NCBI GenBank assembly: GCA_018806915.1
Contig: JAGKQI010000037.1
Location: 62,001 to 126,000 of the forward strand
Length of the DNA: 64,000 bases
Direction: 5' to 3'
Origin: Phytophthora colocasiae
Taxonomy: Eukaryota; Oomycota; Peronosporomycetes; Peronosporales; Peronosporaceae
The position numbers and the translations under genes were made by a program. The notes under the pieces were generated by a model. That model did no database searches, was not told where the DNA came from, and was given only the letters and a program-made list of their open reading frames with translations. Shown in pieces: positions 31,035-41,273 of the stretch; the stretch's first letter is position 1, and each line of letters begins with the position of its first letter.

Positions 31035-31257
31035 GACACTTGGAAGAAGAGGAAATGACCGATATCATAGCACTTTTGAGTATGCTTGTGAGCTCTTGAG
31101 TGCGTACGGGCACAATTGTATATTTTATGGAAAGTACTCCTTACCAATAATCCGTCAATACAATTGCACAATAACCATATTTTAACCCTTTAGAGGCCAT
31201 AAGGTGCATTTTGACCCCGTTGACATCTCCTCCGACTGAACCCATCAAAACTGCCAT

Positions 31258-31281
31258 GAAGGGGGTCATTTTGACCCCTTT
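31258..31281. repeat. subterminal palindrome, left end of piggyBac
   Basis: GAAGGGGGTCATTTTGACCC and following CCTTT form a quasi-palindrome about 75 bp inside the end; a related ATTTTGACCCC lies at 31208. The counterpart is at 36551-36576. Confidence 0.7.
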
Positions 31282-31591
31282 CGCAGAAGTTCAACGAGCA
31301 CATCACCTTCTCCAATTACAACCAATCCGGTCAAATAACGCAGGTTAATATTTTACGTGGTGTGGCAAACATCACGTAAGATACGCGATTAGGTACGAAA
31401 ACTATGGTGTTTGCGTCAGCAATATGCGTACTAAGTACGTAATTTTGGTGATGCGCCAGCGTAGTGAGGTGCTTTTGGTAAGGACCCTGTCTCCACACCA
31501 TTACTTCCACATTAGTTTTTCATACAAAACTGAAGTCAGTTGCCAACTTTCCCTACAAGGATTCAGTCTGTGGTGCCTGCTTGTCGACAAC

Positions 31592-32992
31592 ATGGCCACT
31601 TCGTTCACTTTTGAGGACGACAAGGAGGTCGTACAGCTAGCGTCATCCTACGTGCGCGCGAGGAAGCGAATATCATGGGCGGACATCGCTCAGCATATGA
31701 AGCGCACAGGCCACGGTGCGAGAGCGCTACGGGAGCGCGTTCGGACTCTGAAGAAGACATGGGGGGCGGACATCCAGCAGTTCCCGCCAAGCTTCTTTAC
31801 GCCGGTGCATCGGCCGCGGGGTCGGCCACTCACAGTGATACGTCAGTTGCGGCAAGCCGCTCCACGACAACAGCGCGAATCTGGAGGACGGATAACGCAA
31901 CAGCAACGCTCGAGTGATGGTGGTCAGGTGCGGCAACAGCGACCTGGCACGAGCGCTGCGCCACGACCGCCTCTAGTGCAGCATCCGGACACAAGCCACC
32001 ATCGTGTTGCCTCCACACCTCAGCACGTGACTTCTGCAGCGCCTCCAACATTTCATGTACCTTCAGAATCTCGGCCGCCTGGGACACCTGCGCCTCTACT
32101 ACTGCCAGCATCTCAAGCATCTCTAGCGCCTACGACCACCCAAACATGTTCCCCTTCAGCGTTACAAGGATCTCTCGGTACTCAAACAGCACCAGCGCCA
32201 GAACAGACATGTGGTCATAGCATCCCAAGAATTCAGGCAACAGCAGGAGGTTCGTTGGGGTCGCAAACCGCCCGGGATGAGGACGTGATCAGATCCCTTT
32301 GTGGTGGTAGCAGCTCACTAAGTTTTCCCGGTGTTCAAGAAGAAGCAATATCACCACCAATGTCCCCGCCAAGTGGAGAACGAGATGTAACAGCAATTTT
32401 TGCCGATGTCCCTCGCGAAGTTATTGTTCAAGGGACTATAAAAATGCCGCATCGCAACGCTGGAGAATTACTGCCAAGTGGAATTTCTACTCTGCTCCGT
32501 GAGATCGGCGAGATCAAGGCGTCTGACATCTTTCTCGACATCGGTGCTGGTGTTGGGAATGTGATCGCACATGTTGCCTTGACAACAAACGTGCATATGG
32601 CAATTGGCATTGAAATTCGTCGCGAGTTATGCACGGTGGGGTTGGAGATGATGTCCAGGAGCGTGAGATCGACACGGCTCATCGAAAGATCCCAACTTAT
32701 ATGTCAGGACATTGTTGGCCTGTCCATTTCGACCACACTACCCTACGCCGACGCTACAGTTGTATATTGGAACAATGTTCTCTTCGAACAGCGAGCTATT
32801 GAGTACGTGAAGAACGAGCTTTCTGGGATGTTCCTGCTGCGCGTATTGGTGAGCGCTCTAAACTTCTGTCCAAGACACCGCGACAGCTGCCACAACGATT
32901 TCTGTCGTGCGTTCAAGTTGGAGAAGGTGCTCGATCTCCCCTGTAGCTGGAAGGCCGACCTCCAGCAGATCTTTTTATACAAGTCGCTCTGA
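31592..32992 (+). CDS. Myb/SANT-like - DOT1-like methyltransferase (transposon cargo)
   Basis: 466 residues from the Met at 31592; the frame is open to an earlier Met at 31424, but that extension looks non-coding. Residues ~5-65 form a Myb/SANT-like DNA-binding region with conserved Trp (RISWADIAQHMKR, TLKKTWG). A long Gln/Pro/Ser/Thr-rich linker follows. The last ~190 residues resemble the DOT1 fold: PSGISTLLREIG, then the SAM-binding DIGAGVGNV (from ~316), GIEIRRE, and the WNNVLF block (~393) where DOT1 proteins have VNNFAF. DOT1 enzymes methylate histone H3 Lys79. Substrate here is inference. The frame is intact while the transposase beside it is broken. Confidence 0.85.
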   Translation: MATSFTFEDDKEVVQLASSYVRARKRISWADIAQHMKRTGHGARALRERVRTLKKTWGADIQQFPPSFFTPVHRPRGRPLTVIRQLRQAAPRQQRESGGRITQQQRSSDGGQVRQQRPGTSAAPRPPLVQHPDTSHHRVASTPQHVTSAAPPTFHVPSESRPPGTPAPLLLPASQASLAPTTTQTCSPSALQGSLGTQTAPAPEQTCGHSIPRIQATAGGSLGSQTARDEDVIRSLCGGSSSLSFPGVQEEAISPPMSPPSGERDVTAIFADVPREVIVQGTIKMPHRNAGELLPSGISTLLREIGEIKASDIFLDIGAGVGNVIAHVALTTNVHMAIGIEIRRELCTVGLEMMSRSVRSTRLIERSQLICQDIVGLSISTTLPYADATVVYWNNVLFEQRAIEYVKNELSGMFLLRVLVSALNFCPRHRDSCHNDFCRAFKLEKVLDLPCSWKADLQQIFLYKSL

Positions 32993-33124
32993 AGTGCGTA
33001 GTGAAATCACAGCAATATACATTTTTTGTTTCTATACTATATTCAAGTGTATTGCCACATTTAACCCACCGTAATTTTTCTTGTGCTGCTTTTACATACT
33101 TAGATCAAGATAAATACCCACAAC

Positions 33125-35836
33125 TCACAGAACTATTGACCTTACAACTGTACGACCTCCATCAGCTCTAAGTTCTTCGCCAGTGTCCACATTCTCTTGA
33201 ACCGCAGTTGATAGCAGACTCCGCTTTAGTTTATACAATTCTGAGCTTGTCCGTGCCTTTCCTCTTTGTGAAAAGAGCTTCTTGGGGAGATAGAAGCGGT
33301 GAAACTTCTCCCAACACGTCCAAGTGGTCTCTGGACAAGCAAACGGCTCCTTGGAGACATGGACATTCTGGCAAAGGCAAACGTTATGAAGCACACACAC
33401 GTCCGTCACTTCAGTAGCGTAGCGATCTTCCCAACGGCACACGACGCATTTCCTACGCTTGCGGTTCATGTCAGTATAGAATTGCTTCGAGGAAACAGCC
33501 GAGCATCTTTTCTGAGGACTCTCAGAGCATGGAGTTTCATTTGTTGATCGTGCAACCCAGACTGTGCTCGACGGAGATGAATGTTCAGGATCCATGCTTG
33601 CCGCACTGTCCGCGTAAAACATCAACCGTTCACTGGGGGCCTCCTTCCACTTCCCCGACAACAACTCGGAACAGAGTTCAACAACGAAATCTCGGTGTGG
33701 GTCTCGCACCTTACTAAAATCCACCGCCAACTTCCGGGTCAAATAAGCATTAGCTCGAGCAACGTCGATAAGAGCTAATGCTAGTTTCTTGTGCCATTTC
33801 TTGAACGAGTGCCCATCTGACAGCGAAAATCGAGCGCGAATTTGATCAAGGCGATCTACGCCTTGCATACTAGCGTTGTACTCCTTGATGCATGTCGGGG
33901 CCGAAAAACTTCGCTTTTCAGAGCGCACTTGTCGGGCTACTGAAGTAAGCGTTGACGGGTCGGCATTTGAGATCACGGTTACAATAGCGCTATCGTACCA
34001 CGACGCTGCAACCAGCGAGCTATCAGCCGAAACAGCCTGCCGGGAGGTTCCACGGGAGCAGTCTTTCTTCTCCAAAAGTACATGGCGAGGAAAATAGGAG
34101 CTGGTCTTCCGCACAGTGCCACGAGCGTAGAGACCCTTGAGACGTAGTGCCATCAGCAGCTGCACTGAAGTGTAGTAGTTGTCGGAGTTGACAATCCGAC
34201 GAGTAGCATACAGCGGCCGAACAACTTCTAGAACGCACTTCCGAATCGAGGACAGCTCTGCGACTTCATCGCTCAACGCCTGCGCTGCTTCAGGTGAAAC
34301 AACGCCATCCAAACGTTCGGTGATTTCGCTCACGCAATGCAACCGAAAGTTCAGCGATATCCAACTCGTAGCGCAACAGAGCATGTAAATCCGGAAGTGG
34401 TATTTCCCCGTCGGTTTCATAGGATTATATACAATGAGGGCCTTGCCGTACTTTGACCGGCAAGCAACACTTGCTTCGTCTAGCGCAACGTTACGACCGA
34501 CCTCCACGTATTTTGCCCCAGTTGTCTTCAATATATTCAGCAGTGGGCGGATCTTGGCGGCCTGGTCCTGTGCTCCCGCGTTGGTCTCAATACATTGAAA
34601 GCAGAAAGCTTTCCTCAGCTCTTGAATCGGCGCAGAGGCATCACGTTATCCAGCCCAACTGATGCCCCACCTAATATCAAATTCTCCACTTGTGTGCCCC
34701 AGTAGTTAGCGTATTCACCTTTGTCGACAAGAGATAGGAACAGCAGTATCCCCAAAAATATCATGAGTTCATCAAGTGAAAACGGTTTCCCGACTGCGAT
34801 ATTGTTCAGGCGTGCATAGGTATTCATCTCTCCAACAACTTGCTGCCAGAATGAAACCGGAATGTACGCGAAAAAACTCGACGAGGCCGAGAGCTGGAAG
34901 ATATGCTTGAATTCTGGTCGCAGTCGTGTTTTAGTTGATCCATCGGCATGTTCGTACAGGTCAGGAGGAGCCTCGCACTGGTTTTCGGGCTCAAATCGGA
35001 TGCTTTTGATAGCCTCTACCTCTGCTAATGACGTCGGAAGTTCCATCGGAGGGTCGAAAGGCTCCATGTACTCCTCTAGAATGTCGGTGTCATCATCGAC
35101 ATTGACTTCCTCACCGTCATCAACTGCACAAGCGCCCCCATCCAGCCCCAGTAGAACGTCCGTGTAGAGCCCGATAGTTAGCGTTGCCCCGCTGCACAGC
35201 GCTCAGATTCAAAGTCTCAACGTGGTTTTGGAACTGCGAGTCCAACCAGTTAATCTGGAACAGCGACTGCTTCAAAACTCGGCAGACTCTTCCAACCAGA
35301 TACGCACTCCCGACTCCAACATACTTCTTCTTTTGAGTAATAAAGCCCTCCTTCGCTGGAGCGAATGCTACCAGTGTGTCTACATACATAGACAACACTG
35401 ACGGCAGGTTTTTTTTCTTCGTACGTCGAGTAGCTGTACCATTAGGCGTCGGTGTACTTGGCTCGGTAACAGTGGCCGTAGAAGACAACCTGGTGGGCAG
35501 TCCCGTAGCATTAGCAGGTGACAATGCTGCGGCACGTAATAACGGCGACTCGTTGGTGTTGGTTGTGGTAGTGGGCAGTACGGCGTCTGTACTGGTGCTG
35601 GGTCGTTGTGAGGCTTCAGCGACGTCGTTCAAGATGAGGTCAAGACTTCGTCTGGGTTTAGTGGCCTGTTTGTTCACCACTGGCACTTCCTCTGGCGGCC
35701 GGCTTCGCTTTGACGCAGACTTTGGCTTGTTCTTTGACCCCCTCGGGCGGCCTCGCTTCCGCTTGGGTGGGGCGGCATCTGAATGCTGGATGTCTGGTGC
35801 TACGGCCCCCTCCTGTGCTGTCCTTCCACGGGTCAC
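33125..35836 (-). pseudogene. piggyBac transposase, two frameshifts
   Basis: Three frames joined by homology. The N-terminal part (35836 to about 35165) has an AT-hook-like KRKRGRPRGSKNK and Ser/Thr-rich sequence. The middle part (to about 34622) starts the DDE_Tnp_1_7 domain. The long part (34531 region to 33125) holds the catalytic acids: Asp in LDEAS (34478-34480), Asp in NSDNYYTS (34181-34183) and Asp in GVDRLDQ (33854-33856). A Cys/His-rich tail (CVVCRWEDR ... CLCQNVH ... CPETTWTCW) resembles the piggyBac C-terminal zinc domain. Each break looks like a single missing base, so the gene is probably dead, or the bases are assembly errors. Confidence 0.92.
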
Positions 35837-36022
35837 AGCTTCGAGCGTACGTGATTCATCGCTAGGTGCTGATGGGTGTCGCTACCTCCTGCATAGGCTC
35901 GATCGCTTGTGAGGGTGTAGTCATTGCAAGCCTCTGCCTTCCACGCGTCTTCGGTTTGTAAGTGGCAACTGAGACGCATTGCGTCCGTCGATTTGTATCA
36001 GTTGGTACAAGATCAAATTTGA

Positions 36023-36110
36023 GAAAATTCAATTTCAATACTGAAAACAAGTTACGTGCCACACTAGAAAATTCAATTTCAATACTGAAAACAAGTTACG
36101 TGCCACACTT
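36023..36110. repeat. 44-bp direct tandem repeat
   Basis: Two copies, starting at 36023 and 36067, upstream of the transposase start inside the piggyBac element. Nearly perfect. Confidence 0.9.
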
Positions 36111-36550
36111 ATTTATATTCATGCAACTGAGTGTTCATTGTGCCGCTGTAAGCAGGCTACAATATGGGTACGTTTCTACTGGGCCGATGGGGTTGGCTCG
36201 CGTTGCGGAGTGAAGGCGGATGCACTTCGTCATGTAGATCGTGTCCGCTCAGGGCCACTGACAGCACATCCGTTGAAGTTGAACGCGTAAGGTATGTAGT
36301 GGGATCCGTAATTTATCACGGATCCGCCTCTATCTGTCTCAGGTTTTGTGCATTACGTGAACACAGCTTGACCAATGACAAAACTCGCTGTCGATTTTGC
36401 TTGTGGCAGCTGTTATGTCAGCCAATGAAATTATTGCATAGAATATTGAGGAGAGTACAGTGGCTTATGAAAGGGATCAAATTGCCCTCCTTGATTGACC
36501 TATTGCCATATGTTCAGGACGACTCCGATCAGGCAAGTACCGTGTTTTAA

Positions 36551-36576
36551 GAAGGGGGTCATTTTGCCCCCCTTCG
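36551..36576. repeat. subterminal palindrome, right end of piggyBac
   Basis: GAAGGGGGTCATTTTGCCCC and following CCTTCG, about 65 bp inside the right end, matching 31258-31281. Confidence 0.7.
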
Positions 36577-36779
36577 TATGTTAACATGCTAACTTTGTAT
36601 ACCATAGTAGTCAAGGTCAATAAGCTCTGTTCGCGAAAGGGTTAATTATTTTTCCGAGCTCTGGTCTGTCATTGCTATTGCAAATCCGAAATCAAGTCGT
36701 ACACGAATCGTGTAGGGCAACCGCCATTCGGATGAAGGCGAATCTTCGTATACAGGGATTGCATCTCTAGATATGTCTA

Positions 36780-37192
36780 TGTAGTGTCTTGAGCTCGTTA
36801 AGGTCAATTGCGAAGTGAGATTAACATTAGAGCTAGGTTCAGACTTACATTCCTACCTACGAGCCGCTGGCAGGAACAGATCCACATCCTGGGCCTGCCA
36901 CTGCTCCTCCAATGATCGTTGTTGCCGCTCGCTCCCAGCCAGTCTAGGCTGTTGCCGCGTGCCACCACGTGCCGCTTGTCCATTGCCGTCACTGCTCCTT
37001 GCCTTTGCTTGTCCACTGCGCGTGCTTTGCCTTGCTATTCGCTGGGGCCTCATGCCCAGGCGATACACGCCGGAGATCTGCTGCTCGCTGCTGGCTGATT
37101 TGACAATGAGGCCAGTGTCCGACTCTGCACCGCGTCTCTCTAAATGTAGCCATGTAGCAGTGTCGTCTGGAGACTGAGCCTTGCGCTCAACA
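36780..37192. repeat. solo LTR, 413 bp
   Basis: Starts TGTAGTGTC and ends GCTCAACA (TG...CA), flanked by the 5-bp duplication GTCTA (36775-36779 and 37193-37197). The other arm has the empty site with a single GTCTA (minus-strand sense, near 30349-30353). The internal part of the retroelement is gone, so it is a recombination product. The family is not known. Confidence 0.9.
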
Positions 37193-38535
37193 GTCTAGAA
37201 AGTATCGAGAGTATGAAAAGTGGAAGTTCCATCTCCAAGGCCGCCTCCAGAACCAGCGGAATGGCACCAGCAGAGAGTGCGGGAACTGCCAAAACGTCGC
37301 AAATTATTTCAGGTAGCTAATAACGTTTAAGCTTAAATAGACTACTTCTCTCTCTCGTCAAAGGTACCTTCGTTTCCTAAGTCAGGCGCGTTGGGTTCAT
37401 TTATTTTTTTCTGCTCAATAAGTGTCGGCATCATCAAGCATCGATGAGGATCTGTACACAATCGACCACCGAAATAAAGGATATCCTCAAGTTGAAGTGG
37501 TTTTACAATCCGCTGGACGCATTGCAGCAGATTGTTGTTGTTGCTGTTTGTTTTCGGCAATTCAATGTAAATAAAAACCGCAAATCAAATGGTGAATCAA
37601 TGTAGACTAGCAACCAACGCTGCTGCCAACAAAAATGGCCTACAGCGCTGCTCACCAAGCTGTGCACATGTGCATGCACTGTAGGAGCTTTGGTGGCAAC
37701 CGAAAAGCTACAGCCGCTGCACCACGCGTTAGCCAACGGGTCCCTTCAAGCAGAATCGGGTGGCGGTGATTCGTGTAACAACTGAAACTTGCACGGCGTA
37801 CAAGTTGCACGTGTATCCGTAGAGTGGCATGTATCCTGTCAGTCGTTGCAGAGCAAATGAACGTGGCGTGTACCAGCGATGCCATCCTGGTCACTTGCAT
37901 CCTCGTTAGCGAAACGGGTGCTTGGGACTCGTCCTAAACACAGGAACTACTACTAGTACATCTACTCGAGTGAACTGTGTCATCTTTTATTAATTAAGGA
38001 TCGACTTCACTGCTTCACGGAAGCCTTCAGTTGTCGGTGCACTCTGCTCTTCGGCATCAACAGCGACAGAATTGAGTAGATCCTCTTGACGAACGCGAAA
38101 GATACTCGTGGCAGTGTCTGTGGCGGACACTTCGATACACAGATAGGTCGAGTGGATCCTCCGACAGACCCTTCTCTTGCTAAATGTCGTTCCTCTGCTA
38201 CAGGACCAGGCGTGTGTCCTTCTCTCGCCCTCGCGAGGATACAGGCGTTACAGCTTTTGGTGCTTTGCTGACTGTGTAACAACTCTCTGTAGTCGCCGAA
38301 AACCGAGCGGGTACAATGGTGCATACTTTGCCGTCCAAAGGGGCAAAGGCCCCGCAATACCACTGCTCTGAGCAGTGCTTCACTACTAGTGACACTAGGG
38401 TAGTCAAGATTCTTGACTCAAGAGTTTGCTTTCTCGACTGGTCCTAGCTCCTAGCTCTCGGACAGACATTGTGCAATTTGCCCCGTCACCAAGACCCAGT
38501 ACTCCATTCCCACACCACACCACACCACCTTCACC

Positions 38536-38892
38536 ATGAACTTCCGTGCTCTGTTCGCCGCCACCGTCGCCGCCCTCGTCGGCTCCACCTCCGCCACCAC
38601 GTGCACGACCACCCAGCAGACTGCTGCGTACGTCGCCCTGGTGAGCATCCTCTCGGACACGTCGTTCAACCAGTGCGCCACGGACTCTGGCTACTCGATG
38701 CTGACGGCCACGGCACTGCCCACGACGGCGCAGTACAAGCTCATGTGCGCGTCGACGGCGTGCAACACGATGATCACCAAGATCGTGTCGCTGAACCCTC
38801 CTGACTGCGAGCTGACGGTGCCCACGAGCGGCCTGGTGCTCAACGTGTACTCGTACGCGAACGGCTTCTCGGCCACGTGCGCGTCGCTGTAA
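38536..38892 (+). CDS. INF1-like alpha-elicitin (unit C)
   Basis: 118 residues, identical to the unit B copy: 20-residue signal peptide, six-Cys 98-residue mature domain, Val at mature position 13. The upstream region differs from units A and B. The long C-rich tract is replaced by a short run of CACAC/CCACACC, leaving about 25 bp of CA-rich sequence before the start. If the tract affects expression, this copy may be regulated differently from its twin. Confidence 0.96.
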   Translation: MNFRALFAATVAALVGSTSATTCTTTQQTAAYVALVSILSDTSFNQCATDSGYSMLTATALPTTAQYKLMCASTACNTMITKIVSLNPPDCELTVPTSGLVLNVYSYANGFSATCASL

Positions 38893-39466
38893 GCAGCTTC
38901 GTCCGTGTGGACAGATTCATTTGTCTCCAGACCTAAGGACGCAGAGCTACTACGGCTGCAGTTGCAGTTACAGTAGCTTTTTGATTGATGCTGTCTCGGT
39001 ATTAGTATAACAACTCGTTTTGAATGAAAGTTCCTGTTCTTCGATAAGTGCCCTGCGCCATTGTTTACTTGTGCATATTCTGAAAGTTGGCGGCGACGTT
39101 GTAGGACCAACTGATTCGAATATGAAAGGACCATAAGCCTGATCAACCGGCGGAGGAGTCATCGCGATGCTGTAGTCGGACAGCGAGAGAGTTCATTCAC
39201 CAGCGTAACGCTGCTGGACTACCGTGTGATTCCTGCTCTCCCTTCCTATCCTGCCACAGCGGCGTCTGCTCCAGCACAAGGAAGCAAGAGAAGTGTGCCG
39301 GATATGCTCGGCATGCCGCCGCCACGATTGTACCGGTAACTACGAATTCCTACAAAAGTTGTTGTGCACCACAACTACTGGAGTTATCCACCCTGCCCCA
39401 AAGTCTCTCACTCTTCCAATTACCTTGTCCACCACAAGTCTCTACTCCCAGCTCTTCACCACCGTT

Positions 39467-39841
39467 ATGAAGCTCACCGCCGTCCTCGCCACTGCTGCTG
39501 CTGCTGCTCTCGTCGGATCCACTTCGGCCACCACCTGCACCTCCACGCAGTCTACGGCCGCCTACGTGACGCTGGTGACCCTCTTGAGCCAGTCGTACTT
39601 CACGCAGTGCGCCACCGACTCCGGATATTCCATGCTGACGGCCACGGCCCTCCCCACTACGGCCCAGTACGAGCTCATGTGCGCGTCGACGGCGTGTCAG
39701 GAGATGATCGCGGAGATCATCACGCTGAACCCTCCTGACTGCGACCTGACGGTGCCCACGAGTGGGCTGGTGATTGACGTCTACACGTACGCGAACGACT
39801 TCGCATCGACGTGCGCTTCGCTGTCGTCTTCGTCGGCTTAA
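39467..39841 (+). CDS. elicitin, Ser-tailed type (unit C)
   Basis: 124 residues, identical in protein to the unit B gene at 27679-28053. Start chosen at the signal peptide (the frame is open from 39293). Six Cys and a Ser-rich tail. It lies downstream of the INF1-like gene on the same strand, 0.57 kb apart, as in the other units. Confidence 0.95.
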   Translation: MKLTAVLATAAAAALVGSTSATTCTSTQSTAAYVTLVTLLSQSYFTQCATDSGYSMLTATALPTTAQYELMCASTACQEMIAEIITLNPPDCDLTVPTSGLVIDVYTYANDFASTCASLSSSSA

Positions 39842-39917
39842 CTCTTTAAGCAACCGGACGCCAACTTCGTCTCGGTAGTCGTAGGTGGGAGCACTATGGA
39901 TTTGCTACATGTAGTTG

Positions 39918-40538
39918 AAGCTCCCTTTTCGGAATCGAAACTTCCACCGGATAATACTATTTGTTTTTGTTCTCCTTTTCTTTAAAAGATAACTGAAAAC
40001 TAGCTAGTCTAAACCTTTGTTCGAATGGATCGCAGCAAGATGTTTCCCGACTCGGGAATCCCGAGAAAGTGCTGTGGCTGAACAGGGTCTCTAGTGTACA
40101 GTACTTAGTAAATTGTACAACTCGCACAATATACTCTATATAAATAATACTCTATATATAATAATATCTTTACGGCAAGCTCAAGTCAGTTGAACGGGTA
40201 TCTATGTAACTAATGGCAGTCGGCTATTTCTTGCAATGCACAACAGCAGTTTAAGCAGCATGGTGGGGTGGGACCACAAGCAAAGAAATCTTGAGGAAAT
40301 GGAAACTGCTCGTGCAGTGGGCCTCTATGGAGTGCAGCAAATTGCTGCACTCCATTGCTGCCAGCAATATGTTCCACATGAAGATCGGCCACTTCAATGC
40401 TGGTGAGTCAACGAAAGTTCCTGCTATTGAGACAGGGGCTACCACATAAGCGGTATCAACCCACGAGTTTCGTCCTCAACTTGCCACTGCTGTTGTCCAT
40501 TCTGCAATTTGCCTTGCCAACCACAAGCCCCACTCATC
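39918..40538. other. non-coding, AT-rich
   Basis: Beyond the right arm. It holds a long TATA-rich run near 40135-40170 and no recognised gene until the elicitin relic. Confidence 0.6.
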
Positions 40539-40643
40539 ATGTTGAAATTCTGTGCCTTCCTTGTCGCCACCGTCACTGCCCTGGTTGGAACTACTTCCGC
40601 CACTACCTGCACTGTCCTTCCGACTCATGAGCACTTGGAATAG
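40539..40643 (+). pseudogene. truncated elicitin relic
   Basis: A 34-codon frame starts with an elicitin-type signal peptide (MLKFCAFLVATVTALVG, then Thr/Ser-Ala). It runs through the first mature residues with the ATTCT start and first Cys, then leaves the family and stops at TAG. Only one of six Cys remains. It lies on the same strand as, and 0.7 kb past, the unit C elicitins, so it looks like a fourth, older elicitin cut off after its signal region. Too short to be a working elicitin. Confidence 0.75.
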
Positions 40644-40774
40644 TGATGCAGAGCAAAAATATATCTCGTTTTGTAAATATCCAAACTCTATTCCAACCAT
40701 AAAATCTACGTACACCACATCATCTTCTTTTATCCAACCCACTAATCGTTTTCACTCCAAAACCACTTATCGCT

Positions 40775-41273
40775 ATGATTGAGGAAGAAGAGTGGTCCAA
40801 GGAGCAGGAGGCGAACCGTAAGCCTGGACAGAAGCACCCGACACCTTCGCCTGTACGTCAACCCCCCTCAGCAGTGAATAGTTCTCGTTATTTACGTACA
40901 TCCTCTATTTTTTTAAAGGGTTTTGCGGATCGCGTCTTCTACGAGAGTCTTCTTCAGCAGCGACCGGACAGCTACATGGCGCAGAAGTGGTGTCTTGAGT
41001 ATGGAGTTCTTAAATGGGCGGAGGCTGAGGCTCTCTGCAAGAAGATGGGAGTGTCCAGCGTATGGAGAAGATTTTTTTTAGGATTATTTTGTCTTCTATT
41101 GCTAATTTTCGCTATACGGACAGAATGTGACTCGACCATCTAAATCGCCCAAGTCAAAGAAAACCAAAGGAGCATCAGCAGCTATTCTTAAGGCTATGGA
41201 TGAGTCGGCAGCGGCTGAAGCTATGGAAATCACAGGCGGTGGCTTTGAAGGTGTCGGGTTGGGAGCTCTTTAG
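40775..41273 (+). CDS. conserved-looking small protein, three exons
   Basis: Exons 40775-40852, 40919-41059 and 41124-41273 (26, 47 and 49 codons plus stop) give 122 residues. Introns of 66 and 64 bp have GTACGT...AAAG and GTATGG...GCTAAT...ACAG borders, and all exon lengths are multiples of three. The protein is acidic at the start, has a central globular-looking block (FADRVFYESLLQQRPDS, then AQKWCLEYGVL), and then a basic SKSPKSKKTK segment and an Ala/Glu-rich end. A single reading frame also crosses both introns by chance but would end in a hydrophobic tail read from intron 2. I do not recognise the family; a nuclear role is only suggested by the basic segment. Confidence 0.75.

Larger units (their letters stand above)
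31186..36641. mobile_element. piggyBac-type DNA transposon carrying a DOT1-like gene
   Basis: 5456 bp flanked on both sides by TTAA (31182-31185 and 36642-36645), the exact piggyBac target duplication. The ends start CCCTTT on each strand. Inside are two genes pointing at each other, a Myb/SANT-DOT1-like methyltransferase (plus, 31592-32992) and a piggyBac transposase (minus, 33125-35836, two frameshifts), with 132 bp between them. Similar GGGGGTCATTTTG palindromes lie near both ends. It inserted in the spacer of the elicitin inverted duplication. Confidence 0.93.
36706..39917. repeat. right arm of large inverted duplication (unit C)
   Basis: Reverse-complement copy of 27597-30422. It is longer because of the solo LTR with target duplication (418 bp). 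The inner edge is near 36706 (shared to CACGATT), the outer near 39917. After removing the piggyBac element, the spacer between the arms would be only about 0.8 kb. Confidence 0.93.

Noticed and set aside
36302..36325. 8-bp palindrome GGATCCGT...ACGGATCC inside the piggyBac element
   Set aside because: Short enough to occur by chance and not near an end or a start codon.
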